NCBI GenBank assembly: GCA_029449245.1
Contig: JANATF010000020.1
Span: 124,001 to 188,000, forward strand
Reading direction: 5' to 3'
From: Mortierella alpina
Taxonomy: Eukaryota; Mortierellomycota; Mortierellomycetes; Mortierellales; Mortierellaceae
DNA length: 64,000 nucleotides
The notes under the pieces were generated by a model. That model ran no database searches. It was not told the DNA's origin and worked only from the letters and a program-made list of their open reading frames with translations. Below, piece after piece: positions 10,671 through 21,957 of this stretch. The position numbers were made by a program, and so were the translations under genes. How positions within the stretch are numbered: position 1 is the stretch's first letter; every line of letters starts with the position of its first letter.

Positions 10671-11838
10671 GGTCAACAATAATAATAAGGAGTGACTGGA
10701 TGAAGGGGGTATATCGGTTAGAAACACAAGCGGGGGGTATCGAAGGAGGAGTAGAGGGAGAAAGAGAGAGAGAGAGAGAGATTGGCAAGAGAGATGAAGC
10801 AATAAGAGATTGAGTGGAGAGAACAAGAAAAAAAGGCAAGATGGGAAAAAGAACAAGAAAAGCTGTGAACAGAGGCGAGGGAGGATGCTTGAACGATTTA
10901 TAGGGGAAAATTCTGCACGATGTAGGGGACCCAAGGGACGTAGCAAGTCAGTGCAGAGAGGGCGGGATGGGGGGTGTGGTGCTTGCCCAGCATGCCAGCT
11001 GTAGCTGTATGAAACACACTCGTTTCTGCATCCGACACAGTCGCGCGCTGTGATAACGACCGTGGTGCAATGCAGCACCCCTGTGCGAACGGGGCGGCGG
11101 CGACTTCTTCGTTCGCCGGCCTGATTGGTATCAATCATATGCTCCGCGGGCGACCGCAAGAGCTAGTGTGGTTGCGGGAGAGGGTCCAAGATGAGACAAT
11201 TGAAACCAGCCAGCACGAGCTGCCGCCCCAGCTGAACATGGGCCTGCTGTCCCCTATGCCGGGCAGTGCGCTGAGCCTGGCCGAGTCATCGGAGCCCAGC
11301 CAGCGCGAGGACAAAGCGCAAAGACATAGAAAACCGTAAATCTGCCAATGGGAAAGGCGGGCGGGTACCCTATTTTTCGTTCATTTCTCACTCTCGCAGT
11401 TTTTCTTCAAGAGAGTGCCCTTGAGTCGCTCAACAAGCTTGTCAGGAACTCGAGTTGAGTCGCGCAGCGGCAGCAGCTGAGGGTGAGCAGCAGGGTTGCG
11501 AGCTGCGCGCACAGTTGCCAGCTCGTGAAGGAGGGGCGCGTGGTGTGTGTGCGGTGCTCCGCCACACCAAGATCGAGCAAAGGAGCGTCATGTGCACGTA
11601 ATCGTGTGTATGTCTGTCCACACGCTCCACGCTGTCCCTTTTCCTTCACACTCCATCCCATTCCTCCCCCCCGAATTGCTCCTTTCCTTCTCTGCTTCAT
11701 CTCCCCTTCGCACTCCTCTCACTCCGCTCTCCATCTCACTCGCGCACTCGCACACACCCACGTCGACTTTCTCTCTCTCTTTCTCTCTCTCTCTTTCTCT
11801 CTCGCTCTTCCTGAACCCACCTCTCACTCCCATCCACA
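10671..11838. other. Divergent intergenic region (RRM gene / YPT1)
   Basis: It holds the promoters of two divergent genes. Near the RRM gene it is AG-rich; before YPT1 it has a long CT-rich leader (11630-11830) with (CT)n. No coding exon was recognised. Confidence 0.45.
10895..10902 (-). promoter_or_regulatory. TATA-like box of the RRM gene
   Basis: TATAAATC on the minus strand, 225 bp before the ATG at 10670. Good match to a TATA box, but position relative to the transcription start is unknown. Confidence 0.4.
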
Positions 11839-13067
11839 ATGAACCCCGAGTAGTAAGTCTACTCCCAGGCATGCCCCTTTTCGTCCCTCCCAGACGTTGA
11901 CTCCCTCTCCCAGACATCCATACACTGCCCAGGCACTGCCTCCTTTGCAAAAGGAGACGTGGCCTCGCGCGAGAGGGCTTGGCTCTGTTTGCTCTTCCTA
12001 CCCGTGTTAATGGAACGAGTGATTGCACTCCTCAGCCAAGGGCCACCTTGAGTTCCAACCCATCCTGATTCTGGTTTATAACTGTGGTCGAGGGGTGAGG
12101 TTGGACCACGTCATGGAACAGGACGAAACTGCTGACTCTCTCTCACTCTATCTCTCTCTTACCTACAGCGACTACCTTTTCAAGCTGCTGCTCATCGGCG
12201 ACAGTGGTGTCGGCAAGAGTTGTCTGCTCCTTCGTTTCGCAGACGACACCTACACTGAGAGTTATATCTCCACTATCGGCGTGGACTTTGTAAGCAACAA
12301 CCCCCCCCCCTTTGTTTCTGAAGATATAATACTCGACACAGGGACAAGCGGATAGTCAGGGAAACTTTGGAAAAGAAACGCAGGGAACAAATCTTTTGGA
12401 CTGGACCCCAGGAATGACGGACACTCGACCTTTTTAAATCAGGGCACGCACATATCTATGGAAAGCAAAAACGCGACAAGACGAAAGAAAAAAAAGCCTC
12501 GGGGTTCGAACAAAAAGCCTGCGCCATAGTTGGCTGAACACTCAAGCCTTCTTTTTTTTTTTTTTGCTAATTCAATCATGTATCTAGAAAATTCGCACCA
12601 TTGAGCTCGAAGGCAAAACGGTCAAGCTTCAGATCTGGGATACAGCCGGTCAGGAACGTTTCCGTACCATTACTTCGTCCTATTACCGTGGAGCACACGG
12701 TATCATTGTCGTGTACGATGTCACGGACCAGGAAACGTTTGCGCACGTAAAGCTATGGCTTTCCGAGATTGATCGCTATGCCTCTGAGGGCGTCAACAAG
12801 TTGCTGGTCGGCAACAAGAGCGATTTGACCAACAAGAAGGTGGTCGAGTACACAGTGGCGAAGGAGTTTGCAGATCAGTTGACGATTCCCTTTTTGGAGA
12901 CGTCTGCCAAGAGTGCCACGAATGTGGAGCAGGCCTTTATGACCATGGCGAAACAGATCAAGGATCGTATGGGCTCCGCGACTGTTCAACCAACAGGCGC
13001 TAATAAGAGCATCAAGGTCGGGTCAGGACAGCAGCTGCCGGCGCAGTCGAGCGGAGGATGCTGTTAG
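11839..13067 (+). CDS. YPT1: Rab GTPase Ypt1/Rab1
   Basis: Three exons (11839-11852, 12169-12289, 12588-13067) give 204 residues. The first exon is only 14 nt (M-N-P-E and part of Y). Ypt1/Rab1 controls ER-to-Golgi transport and autophagosome formation at Golgi and pre-Golgi membranes. Visible signatures: P-loop GDSGVGKS, effector loop YISTIGVDF, switch [20 protein letters not shown], and C-terminal GGCC for double geranylgeranylation. The sequence between follows yeast Ypt1 closely ([20 protein letters not shown]), separating it from Sec4/Rab8. All catalytic residues are intact. The 5' leader is CT-rich, and AATAAA at about 13239 probably directs polyadenylation. Confidence 0.96.
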
Positions 13068-13340
13068 AATGTCAGGAACCACGACAGAGGAAGGAAGAGG
13101 ATGTAGGAAGGAAAACAAAAAAAGAAAGGGGAAGGGAGAGGAGTAGAAGGAGAAAACGGTGATGATTCCACCAAACGATTTCTCGGTCTCCTTGTCTCTC
13201 TCACTCCCTCTTTCTCTCTCTTCCTAGGGCTTATATCAAATAAACACCTTTACAATAATACACACTTTCATTCCACTCAGAAGAGACGATGCAAGATGGT
13301 TGAAATTCATTACAGATGTCCCCAAAATGAAAATGCATGT

Positions 13341-13901
13341 CTAGACGTGGATGGACAGTTCGGACGCTGAAAAGACATCAGCGATGGTCTTGAGCATTCC
13401 AGCACCCAGGATCCCACAGCCAAGGACCTCTGCAAGGATAAGCGCAACCATGAAGGACCTGATCAGCCACGGAGGCAACGTCCACTTGCTTCCCAACTTG
13501 TGAGGCTGCTTCAGTTGATTGGTGGTGTCCCTCAACAGGCCATGGACCGCATACATGCCCACTGCCAGGACAAAGAACGTCTGTGCAGACACCGTCGCCA
13601 CAACATTCGTCCGCTCGGACCAAGCCGAGAACAGAGCCATACCAGCGAGTTGGACGGAGGCGAAGCCGTACATCAGGGAGGCGCGATGGGCAGTGGAGAT
13701 GTACGGGTGGGCGGTGAAGGATGGGGAGGTGTGGATCTGATAGTACTTGACAATGCCGAGCACCAGACCCACCAGGAGATGGTATCCGCCCAAGGCGAGA
13801 TTGAGTGCGACGGAAGGTGTCAGAAACGGTCTCAGGGCAGTGAGTCTGTCTGCAGTGGCGAGGGAGAGACCGATCTTTGAGACTAGGATATGAGCCGGCA
13901 T
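13341..13901 (-). CDS. Four-span integral membrane protein, unknown family
   Basis: One exon, 186 residues, ATG at 13901. Four hydrophobic segments can be read, beginning at FLTPSVALNLALGGYHLLVG, SLMYGFASVQLAGMALFSAW, VVATVSAQTFFVLAVGMYAV and SFMVALILAEVLGCGILGAG. The first loop has a conserved-looking IVKYYQIHTSPSF-HPYISTAHRAS stretch, and a basic loop (NQLKQPHKLGSKW) lies before the fourth span. I do not recognise the family. The even number of spans and lack of a signal peptide suggest both ends are cytosolic. A TATA-like element lies about 145 bp upstream. Confidence 0.75.
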   Translation of the reverse strand: MPAHILVSKIGLSLATADRLTALRPFLTPSVALNLALGGYHLLVGLVLGIVKYYQIHTSPSFTAHPYISTAHRASLMYGFASVQLAGMALFSAWSERTNVVATVSAQTFFVLAVGMYAVHGLLRDTTNQLKQPHKLGSKWTLPPWLIRSFMVALILAEVLGCGILGAGMLKTIADVFSASELSIHV

Positions 13902-14044
13902 AGACGGTTATGGATCGCTGCCGCGCGCGTGTGTGTATGTGTGTATGTGTGCGAGTGAGGAGGAATAGAGAGGAGAAAGCGAGAGAGAAAAGAAAGTGGA
14001 AAAACACCAAGGACAGCGCAGTGCTTGGATGTTATGTTTGTCGC

Positions 14045-14050
14045 TTTATA
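14045..14050 (-). promoter_or_regulatory. TATA-like box of the four-span membrane protein gene
   Basis: TATAAA on the minus strand (context TGTATAAAGCG) about 145 bp before the ATG at 13901, a plausible spacing for a fungal promoter. Confidence 0.45.
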
Positions 14051-14169
14051 CAGCACGAACGATGGGCCATTGAACTATATCATGCTCTATATGCCCTGAA
14101 GAGCTTGCTTGCCAGTGTTTGATGTCACTTTGTATCTGTTTTTCCCATTCCTTTCTACTCGTAGTTGAC

Positions 14170-15050
14170 TTAGTCCCCACCGAGAACGCGTTCGACGCAA
14201 CTCTCGCCGTCTGCAAGATGGAACAGAGTGATAGGTCCGGCGATCATGGTGCAGGAAACAGAGAGCTGCTCCTTGGGACTGCGAATTCTGGATTTGTTGT
14301 TGATATTCTCTCACCCCCGGTGAATGGAATCCATCAACTCCGTCCTCACACCCCTGCTGCCATTCATCCATTCAAACAGCCCGTGTACCATGTTTGCAGC
14401 ATTCACATCACTCCGCACAAAGCTGGCACCTGTCGCCAGGTAATGCTTGAATCCATCAGCCCAAAAATAACCATACACTGGTATCACTCGAGTGAACAAC
14501 CCACCAGCACGATTGGACTGATCATACCGTGCTTTTTTGTTTTCTCATTCAAAAACCGATAGGACACAACTCACAGCCATCTCGGCAGCATCATCACCAG
14601 CTGCTGCGATGATGCCTTCGACCAACTCTGTCTTCTCCGCCTTGACTGGATTCCGTCTCCCTTCCGTCTTTGGGTAAATGAACACACCAACGAAGCTTGG
14701 CTTAAATCTGCAGGAATCCACAATCAGGACCTTGCTTGGACAGCAGCAACAGGCAACAAAAAAGAAAAAGCACGCTTGGAATGGATGGATTCTATAGGAC
14801 GAATCGCTACCTTTTGGGCACTACGCGCATGCATTCCTGGAAAAAGCAAGGGTTCAGGAACCACAGATCAGGTTGGCCTTTCCTTGTTTGTATCAGGATG
14901 AGCTGCGAGTATTTACTTCTGCGGGGAGTAGAAGGAAAAAAAACAGACCACTCTCCGAACTCGCACCAACCCCACAAGAGCAAGGATCACAGCAGCTTTC
15001 GGAGCCGGGGCAAAACGCAACAGCGCTGCGTTACAGTGGCGCAGGATCAT
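14170..15050 (-). CDS. Candidate multi-exon gene, unknown; conflicts with bL34m
   Basis: Several minus-strand blocks can be joined in phase. A possible first exon (15050 to about 14967) starts [21 protein letters not shown] middle block contains [20 protein letters not shown]. The next begins [20 protein letters not shown] and ends at a strong GTGAGT donor near 14582. After an acceptor TATGATCAG comes VIPVYGYFWADGFKHYLATG, continuing to HGLFEWMNGSR. A last short exon ending at 14170 is possible. The composition looks protein-like, but no family is recognised. The third block is antisense to the proposed first exon of bL34m, so at least one of the two models is wrong or the loci truly overlap. 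Confidence 0.3.
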
Positions 15051-15353
15051 GGACTTGGTGTATCACAAGGAACCCACCCAGGAGACATCATAGAGACGAA
15101 TGACCGTTGGAGAGATACACACGGATAGACAGACAGACAAACAGACAGAGAGTGTGTCGTTAACTGAATTGCGACTATCTTTTATGAAAATAGGTCAAGT
15201 CAGGCTCGCTTTGTCTCGTATGGTCGTGAATACCAGCCCTCGCAGCGTGTCCGCAAGCGCCGCCACGGTTTCCTCGCCAGGATGAAGTCAAGGGGTGGTC
15301 GCAAAATCATTCAGAACCGTCTCCTCAAGGGTCGCAAGTACCTCAGCCATTAA
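14609..15353 (+). CDS. MRPL34: Mitochondrial large-subunit ribosomal protein bL34m
   Basis: The last exon (15194-15353) is diagnostic: [20 protein letters not shown] followed by [20 protein letters not shown] and [10 protein letters not shown] is the bL34 signature (YQPS, basic core, HGFLAR, KGRxxLSH). bL34m is a very basic component of the mitochondrial 54S/39S subunit. For the start I propose 14609-14673 ([20 protein letters not shown]), which ends at GTAAAT in phase 2 and fits the phase of acceptor AAATAG at 15193. The product is 74 residues with a plausible mitochondrial presequence. The last exon is secure; the first exon and its 520-nt intron are inference and overlap an antisense gene candidate. 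Confidence 0.75.
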
Positions 15354-15786
15354 TGGAGTCATACAAACGTTGAGTCATGTCATGGGAGCAAAGAAAACGC
15401 AGCAAATACCGGAACCCAGAGGTCGCCGACATGTCAGGATGTATATTTTTCTTTTTTCATTAAAAAAGCCGCAATAGAAACAAAGTCGTTGTGCAGGACG
15501 CTCAAAAGGAACTATACAAAGTTCAGTGTGGAACTGTTTCTTTTTTTTCTTGGAGAATGAAGAGCTTTTTTTTTTTTTGTCATCAAGCAAAGGAAAAGGA
15601 AAAGACAGAAGGGAAAGGGAACAAGGGAAGAGAAAGTTTTTCGTAAATAATGTCACAGAGTGAAAACAGGAGCCATGAATGAAAGACAGCAATGAAGAGG
15701 GGGGGGGGGGGGAGGGGAAGCAAATACTAGTCAGCAAAAAGGTATATGTTGTATCAGAGTGTGCTAGGATGCCAAACACGGCGCAT
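15354..15786. other. Convergent 3' intergenic region
   Basis: It lies between the 3' ends of bL34m (+) and the zinc-finger gene (-). It has A/T homopolymers (15541-15580) and a G run of about 14 at 15699-15712. No gene was recognised. Confidence 0.5.
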
Positions 15787-18169
15787 TTAGACGACGGCTA
15801 CAGCACTCTTGGAATCTTCCTCCATGGGTCCAGCAGAGGAACGAGCACAGATTTCCTGTCCACCAACCATGGGCTCCTCCTGCGTGCTCGACTGGGGTGT
15901 CCTTGGTGTTGGGCTAGAAATGGGAGAATCGGCTTGTTCTTGCGCGTTGGACTCGCTGGCAGACTCGAGAGCCTCTGGTTGCTTGGAAGCATGCTGTTGC
16001 TGCATCGACGACTGCTGCTGATGATGATGGGATCGCTCCTGTTCTAATGGGTGTCGTGTGTGCGCATGGTGAGTGAAGGATGCCTTTTGGGATTGGGACC
16101 CGTGGAACTGCGCATACTGTCCCTGCTGACGCTGTTGGTGTTGCTGATGAAGAGGGTGCTGATGTCTCATTTGGGGTTGTTCATCAGGGACCATGTAGTT
16201 TTGTGGGGGTGCATGGACAGGTCTCCTCTCGTCCATTCGATGCATCTGCTGGCCAGGAATAGGAGGCATCTCAAACGACGGCGTATGGGAGTGTCCGCGA
16301 TCCTTACGCTGGTATGGGGCCTCCATTCTTGGGTATTCAAGCGACGGGGTATGAGAATGGCCCGGGGTCTCGCCAGCATGGTAGGGTCTGGCAGCATAGG
16401 CATTGCTGGAGCCGTCCACTCGACCATAGTCCACCGATCGAGAATGGCCATGGCCAGAATCCCTAGGCCGAGCTAGGTCTTGAATCTCCATTCTAGAAAG
16501 ACCCCAAGATGAGGTGTGGGTGTGTCCTCGGCCCCTGTGAAGAGGTCTCATGTCGCCAGATAGATCGCGACCTTGCTGTGCATGCGGGCCAGGTCCCTGC
16601 TGCAGGCGATGCTGCTGTGCGTGCAATGGCTGCCTGGCCTGATACGAGGCGTGCTGTGAAGAGTGACCAGGGGTATGGGGCGATGGACCCAGCTCGCGGT
16701 TAGGCGGCTCTTGCTGACCTTGGTCGTTCTCGTTGTCGGCAGAATCCATCTCAATTGACTCCAAGTTCACCTCAACATCGCCCAACTTGGAGGAGCCAGC
16801 ATATTGCTGTTGCTGCTGTTCACTCAGTGGGCTGGATGAGCGACTGGCGGCGTTGAGTCTGACATTGCTCGCAGAACGATGGGGACCTGCTCCTTGCTCA
16901 GGTGCAGAGGAAGAGGAAGGGATCCCATCGGGACCATATCCTTGATGGGAACTTTGATGTTCTTGAATGGTGTCCATCTGGAGCATGAGACCATTGAGAT
17001 GCTTGGCGTCCTGCTCCCGCTCCCGCTGCGACCCGATCTCGAGCATCTTGTAGTAGTCTGCGGGGGTGCCGTTATGTTTACGCGAGTGTTCCAAGAGCGA
17101 GTCGGATCTAGCAAACTTTTTCCCGCAGCCTTCGACTGTGCAAACAAACGGTTTTTCGCCGGTATGGGTGCGCATATGGCGGATCACCTGATGGTGCTTG
17201 TGGAACGGTTTCTGCTTCACAACGCAGTTCTCCCACTCGCACGTATATTGAGACTAGAGGGCGCGACAAGAGAAGATAACTTAGTCATTCGGGTGCAATA
17301 AAAATACCAGCCATAGCGAGGCCACAGGGTAGTACCGTGGGCACCATACCTTGCCAAGCCCAATGTGATACTCTTCAACATGACTGACAAGCCAGTCAAG
17401 AGCTCCAAAAACCTGGTTGCAGCTCTTCCAAAGACAAGTCCATGTGCTCTGTGCAGGTCCGCCAGAGGGTGGTGACACTGGTCGGGCCATGCTAGTGGGA
17501 ATGATGGAGCGCAGGCTAGGCGCAACCATTGAGCCGGCTGCTTGTTCGTTGTCGTCGTATGGTGAGAATCCTGTGTCGGAATCACCCTCAGTCAAGTCCA
17601 CAGAGAGCTTGCGTTTCTTGCGATCTGCTGAAGCTAGCTCAATTCGAGCCATGAGCGATTCTTCAGGAGCAGTACCGTTCTTCTGGTTGAGCTGGGCATC
17701 CAGCTGGTAGCAGACATCCTTCAAGTCCTTGTAGTTTGCATTCCGGAGCTCGTATTTTGCCTGCAACTCTGCATACTCTCGCCGTGCCCTCTCTAATTCT
17801 GATGTCGTGATTGAGAACTTGTATTCCAGATCTGTGTTGACGCGTTGGAGGTTTTCGATCTTTTGGCAAAGAAAGCCGTTCTTTTGTATAAGTGTTGATA
17901 GTTGGCCTGTCAGTGAGCTCTCGATGTCTAATCCATGAAACGTATTTAAGATCGATCCACAGGTCAGCGATCATTCAATGCGGAGAATGAGAACAGGAAG
18001 GCAAGGTCAACGAACGAACGCACTCACCTCTGAACTGCCGTGAGTGAGCATCCCAAAATCGAGCCAGCATAGACTGGAGCTCTGTGATGGAGGTGACCTC
18101 CTGTGCTGTGTTGCCACTAATGTCGCGCACGTCGCCTCTCATATCTCGAGTATCTCGCATCTCCTTCAT
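15787..18169 (-). CDS. C2H2 zinc-finger transcription factor, three adjacent fingers
   Basis: Three exons (18169-18028, 17927-17350, 17253-15787) join in phase to 728 residues. An N-terminal helix and coiled coil (about 15-120, with SLTGQLSTLIQKNGFLCQKI and SITTSELERARREYAELQAK) suggests dimerisation. Three C-x4-C fingers follow at about residues 210-300: CLWKSCNQVFGALDWLVSHV with its histidines, CEWENCVVKQKPFHKHHQVI, and CTVEGCGKKFARSDSLLEHS, with the linker THTGEKPF. The spacing is GLI/ZIC-like, and the split between fingers 1 and 2 falls at an intron. The C-terminal about 420 residues are His/Gln/Ser/Pro-rich and disordered. It should be nuclear and DNA-binding; targets cannot be inferred. 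It is divergent from MYSM1 across a 3.8-kb spacer. Confidence 0.85.
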
Positions 18170-19469
18170 GATGAGACTTGCTGGTATGGGTATGGTTCAG
18201 GCTGGTATATGTCTTCGGAAGGTCCGCACGTTTTGTCGTTGCGAGGATGGGAAGCACCGGCGCTGTTCGAAAGAGGGCAAGTAAGGTTTACATGGTTAGT
18301 CATCCGATTTGCCACCAAAGCGGAGCCGTGCGAGCCCACATGGTGCATAGTCTGTTGCGGCACAGTTCGAAGATGATGAGGGGAGCGTGGGAGTGGGTGC
18401 CTCCCTCCAGCAGGGTTGCACGAAGAGCAAAAAAAGCACACGAAATACAAAAAAAGGGGGAGAAAGAAGCGCGGTGCGAGTGTGCGCGTGCCTACGGAGG
18501 AGGTGTGAGAAGATCGATGGCTGGATCCAGGATGGCGCTGGCACAGCAGAGGCTAGAGGGCGGAAGAGGCTGCAGGTTGAGTGCGAGCCCATTGGGCACC
18601 GCCATATCTTTGTGGCTCTCACGCGCAGTGGAATGGCGCACATGGGGCAGGGAGTGGAAATTGACAACAAAAGGACGCCGGACCGGGCAGGGCTAGACAC
18701 GAGGGAGCCCGGTTCCGACCTGCCATGCCCCTCCCCAAAAAAAAAGGGAAAAATAGAATACAAAAAAAGCCAAAATGTTTAGACTGGGTGCAGCGGGTTG
18801 TTTGGCGGGCTGGTGGTGGAGTGGGGGACCTGGTTGGCTGATGGTGGCGCGGGGACAGCCTCTGTCGGGGGCAGGGAGCAGGGGCGGGATAGAGCGGGGG
18901 GGGAAATAGGCCGATAAGACTGCAACAGACCCCCTTCCAAGGACACAAGACGCAGGAGCGGCACATGTGGCAGTGACCACACAGACAACCACAGCTCTCT
19001 CCGATAGAGTCAGCAGCCCGAGCGAGGAGAGCTAGGAGGGCGAAGTGGATGGAGCTTCGACATGCGACATGCGACATGCGACATGCTGCTGCTCAGGGCA
19101 CAGTGAGGCACAGTGAGGCACGGTTCAAGCCCCAGGCCAAAAACGAGGGACAGCGAGAGAGTTGAGAGAGAGAGAGGGAGAGGGAGGGAGAGGCGGGTTG
19201 TGAAGGCGGGAAAGTGCGGTGGCGAGGGAAGAGGGACAAGCATAGCGTACCTGCGCGGTGTGTTTGTCTTATGTGCCTGTGTAGTCTGATAGGGTGCAGC
19301 AATGGCAAACAGCGGTGTGGAGGACGGATGTAGAGACAGGTGTGGATGAATGGAGAATGGGCTGTCAGGACCGGAATAGCAGGCTGGATGCAGACGAGGA
19401 CAGGCTGTGATGGGAGTGGCAGTGGTGGCAGTGGTGGTGGTGGTGGAGGTGGGTATGAAGTGCAGAACG

Positions 19470-19508
<39 letters not shown>

Positions 19509-21957
19509 GAAAGAGGGAGAGGGAAGAGCCAGGCCAGGAGAATGAAAAATAGACAACAAAATATCGAAGGGAGGTCGCCAGGAAAAAAAACGAGAGCTGG
19601 CCACCCACAGGCTGGGAGTGGGGGGGGGGGGGGCATGTGTGTAGGAGGGGGAAAATCGCCCTGCTCCGCTCTCATCTGCGTGCCTTTGCGCTTGATGCCT
19701 GTGTGGTCTTGGCTGATTTTGATTGAGCACAGGATAGGGGCACCCATTCAGGCAGCATGTGTGTTCCGCCGAGAGTACATTGGATTTGCAATTCAAAAGT
19801 GAGCCAAAAAGTCAATACCCATGCGTACATGCGTATATACTCGAGATATCGACCAAGAACAAGGGAGACGTCCCAAGAGTCGCTCTGAGGGCTGGATGCA
19901 CGTTCATCTGAGAGCAGGGGTCTCGATGACACTCTGTCCGTCCACTCTGTCTCTCGCCCTCTCTCTCACTCACTCTCACTCTCTCTCGCGCTCTTTCTTG
20001 TTCTCTCTGTGCATGCGCATAACACTGTAGCTTACTGCTCTGTCTCGCCCCGACAAACAGCATCAGCATCCAAGTTCCATTCATTCCCCTCGATAAGAGG
20101 GCAAGGTGAAGGGGTAACTCTCTCTCCCTCTCTCTCCCTCTGGCGTTAGTTGGATTTGTTTTTTTTTTTTACTCTTTTACGATAGCTAGGGGTCGACGGA
20201 ATGAAAGTTGGTGCAGATGGAGGTCTGCTGCCTCTGTCCTCTCGCGTCCCAATGGCTGCCCTGGATATTGGGTCATCCAAAGGCAATAATGCAGTAATCA
20301 TCTTCATCCGTGTGAGCAGAAGCGATTGTTGCCCGAGGAGAAGAGCGGGCTACCAGACCTGAAGCAGCAAAGATCTTCCCTCCTCCTGTACTCCCTTACC
20401 CCTTCATTTAAGTCGCCCATAGACAAATAAAAAAACGCTTCCGCAAAGTGTTACAGGGCTTACGAAGCGCTCGTCGGTCGCGGTCAGAATGTGACCAGAG
20501 ACAACACCAAGACCCATCCGGGCCATGTGCCTTCCCCTCAGCGCCGCAACCATATCCGCCGTCTTTTTTTTTTTGGTGCTTTTTGACCAACCAGCTTGGT
20601 GTCAACACTTCACGACGGCAGCATGACATGAGGTCATGTCTGCATAGTTTGATGAAATACAGCTAGGCCTAAATGATGAGGGCCCTTGATGAAAGCGATG
20701 TCGGGTAACGCTAGCGGTGGTGCCGGTGGTGATTCGGGCGAGCCAGTAAGGGGAGCAAATGAGAAAATCGATCGACATTGAGTAGCCCTCCAAGTGGACT
20801 GAATATGGTTCTAGACCCATGCACCTCGATGCGCACGAACACCCCAACACCTATATAGACGCATACATGCGCCCCGTGTGTTTGACTTGAATCCAAGATG
20901 GAAAAAAAAAAATCAAGATGAGGCCGGGAGAGGCGGAAGATTCGGGTCACCAAGGTACCCCAACCTTACGCCTCTCTCCCGCGCCGTACCCTTCAGCTCG
21001 AATCCCATTTGTCCAGAGGCCCCAGCCCGGATAACCTTTCTCAAGGTTTGATTTCTTTGTCCCTCCGAGATATATGAATCTGTTGAGTGAGCCACAAGCG
21101 CATATATCTGTAGCTCATAGACCCAGTTACAGCGCGCAAGTCCATCTGGATAACAAGAGCTGGTGATGGGGCTCAACAAAGTGTTGCCTTTCGGTTGGCT
21201 CTGCTGTATACTTTGCAAAAGGCTCTTCAGATTTTCTCCTGTGTTTCTGGTAGTTTATGTGTCCCTGATCAAATTGTTAGTGTGCACAACAATCGTCCAC
21301 AAGGTGGGTGGCCATTTCGGCTTCGACTCTGGACTGCGCTCTTAGCTGGACATCAATGCGTTGCACCTCGACGGCCGAGGAGCCCATGTGCGCCAATGAA
21401 TGGAAAAAGGGGGCGAGCCCTGTGAGCAACTGGGCCCACTCAAACATATCCACAGTGCGACTCTATTGAGGGCCTAAAAGAAAATCTCTCCGAGGAGATA
21501 GGGGCCATCGGTTTGGACACAGGGGCGTTGAAGCACACACGCACTGGGACAGAAGGAGGCGTCAGGGCTGATGATATTTTGGTGCAACCCTAAAAGACGC
21601 CTGGGGAGGTGGGTAGTATTTTCCTTCTCCAGTCGTGATCCACCGCCTGGTCCCGCCCTTCCACACAGACCTTCGATGCCCATTCCCGCTCCTGCAACCC
21701 GCCGCACTGCCTGGGACAGCATGCATATCCATGACATCAGCGCATGCTGCAAAATCAGCTAAGGCTTTGGGAAGCCTTGAGGCTGTTCAGGCTCAAAGTC
21801 ACTCTGGCCCATGACCCACAAGCATGGTAAACACAGACCAGGCGCAGAAGCCATAGGCCACACAGTGACGTCACGCGCTCGCGGCGGCTGGGGGGTTTTT
21901 TCTCAGCAACCAAGCGATCAACACCTCTCGCGTCTCTACCGAATCCACTCGATCACC
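18170..21957. other. Long divergent intergenic region (zinc-finger gene / MYSM1-like gene)
   Basis: At 3.8 kb this is the largest gene-free stretch here. No exon set could be joined in phase on either strand. It contains purine microsatellites ((GA)n at 19473-19505), tandem CGACATG (19059-19086) and CACAGTGAGG units (19098-19125), G and A homopolymers, and CT tracts at 19960-20005 and 20115-20140. The length is consistent with an extended promoter for the transcription factor, or an unrecognised non-coding RNA or small gene. Confidence 0.4.
19473..19505. repeat. (GA)n microsatellite
   Basis: About sixteen GA units, then GGAAGAAAGAGGG. Part of a purine-rich tract on the + strand. Confidence 0.9.

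Noticed and set aside
12500-12530. GGGGTTCGAAC, a B-box-like string in YPT1 intron 2
   Set aside because: No matching A box or cloverleaf around it.
19010-19747. 245-residue Ser/Leu/Pro-rich minus-strand frame
   Set aside because: Its open frame is created by (CT)n and poly-C tracts; all six frames are open there and no protein-like segment is visible.
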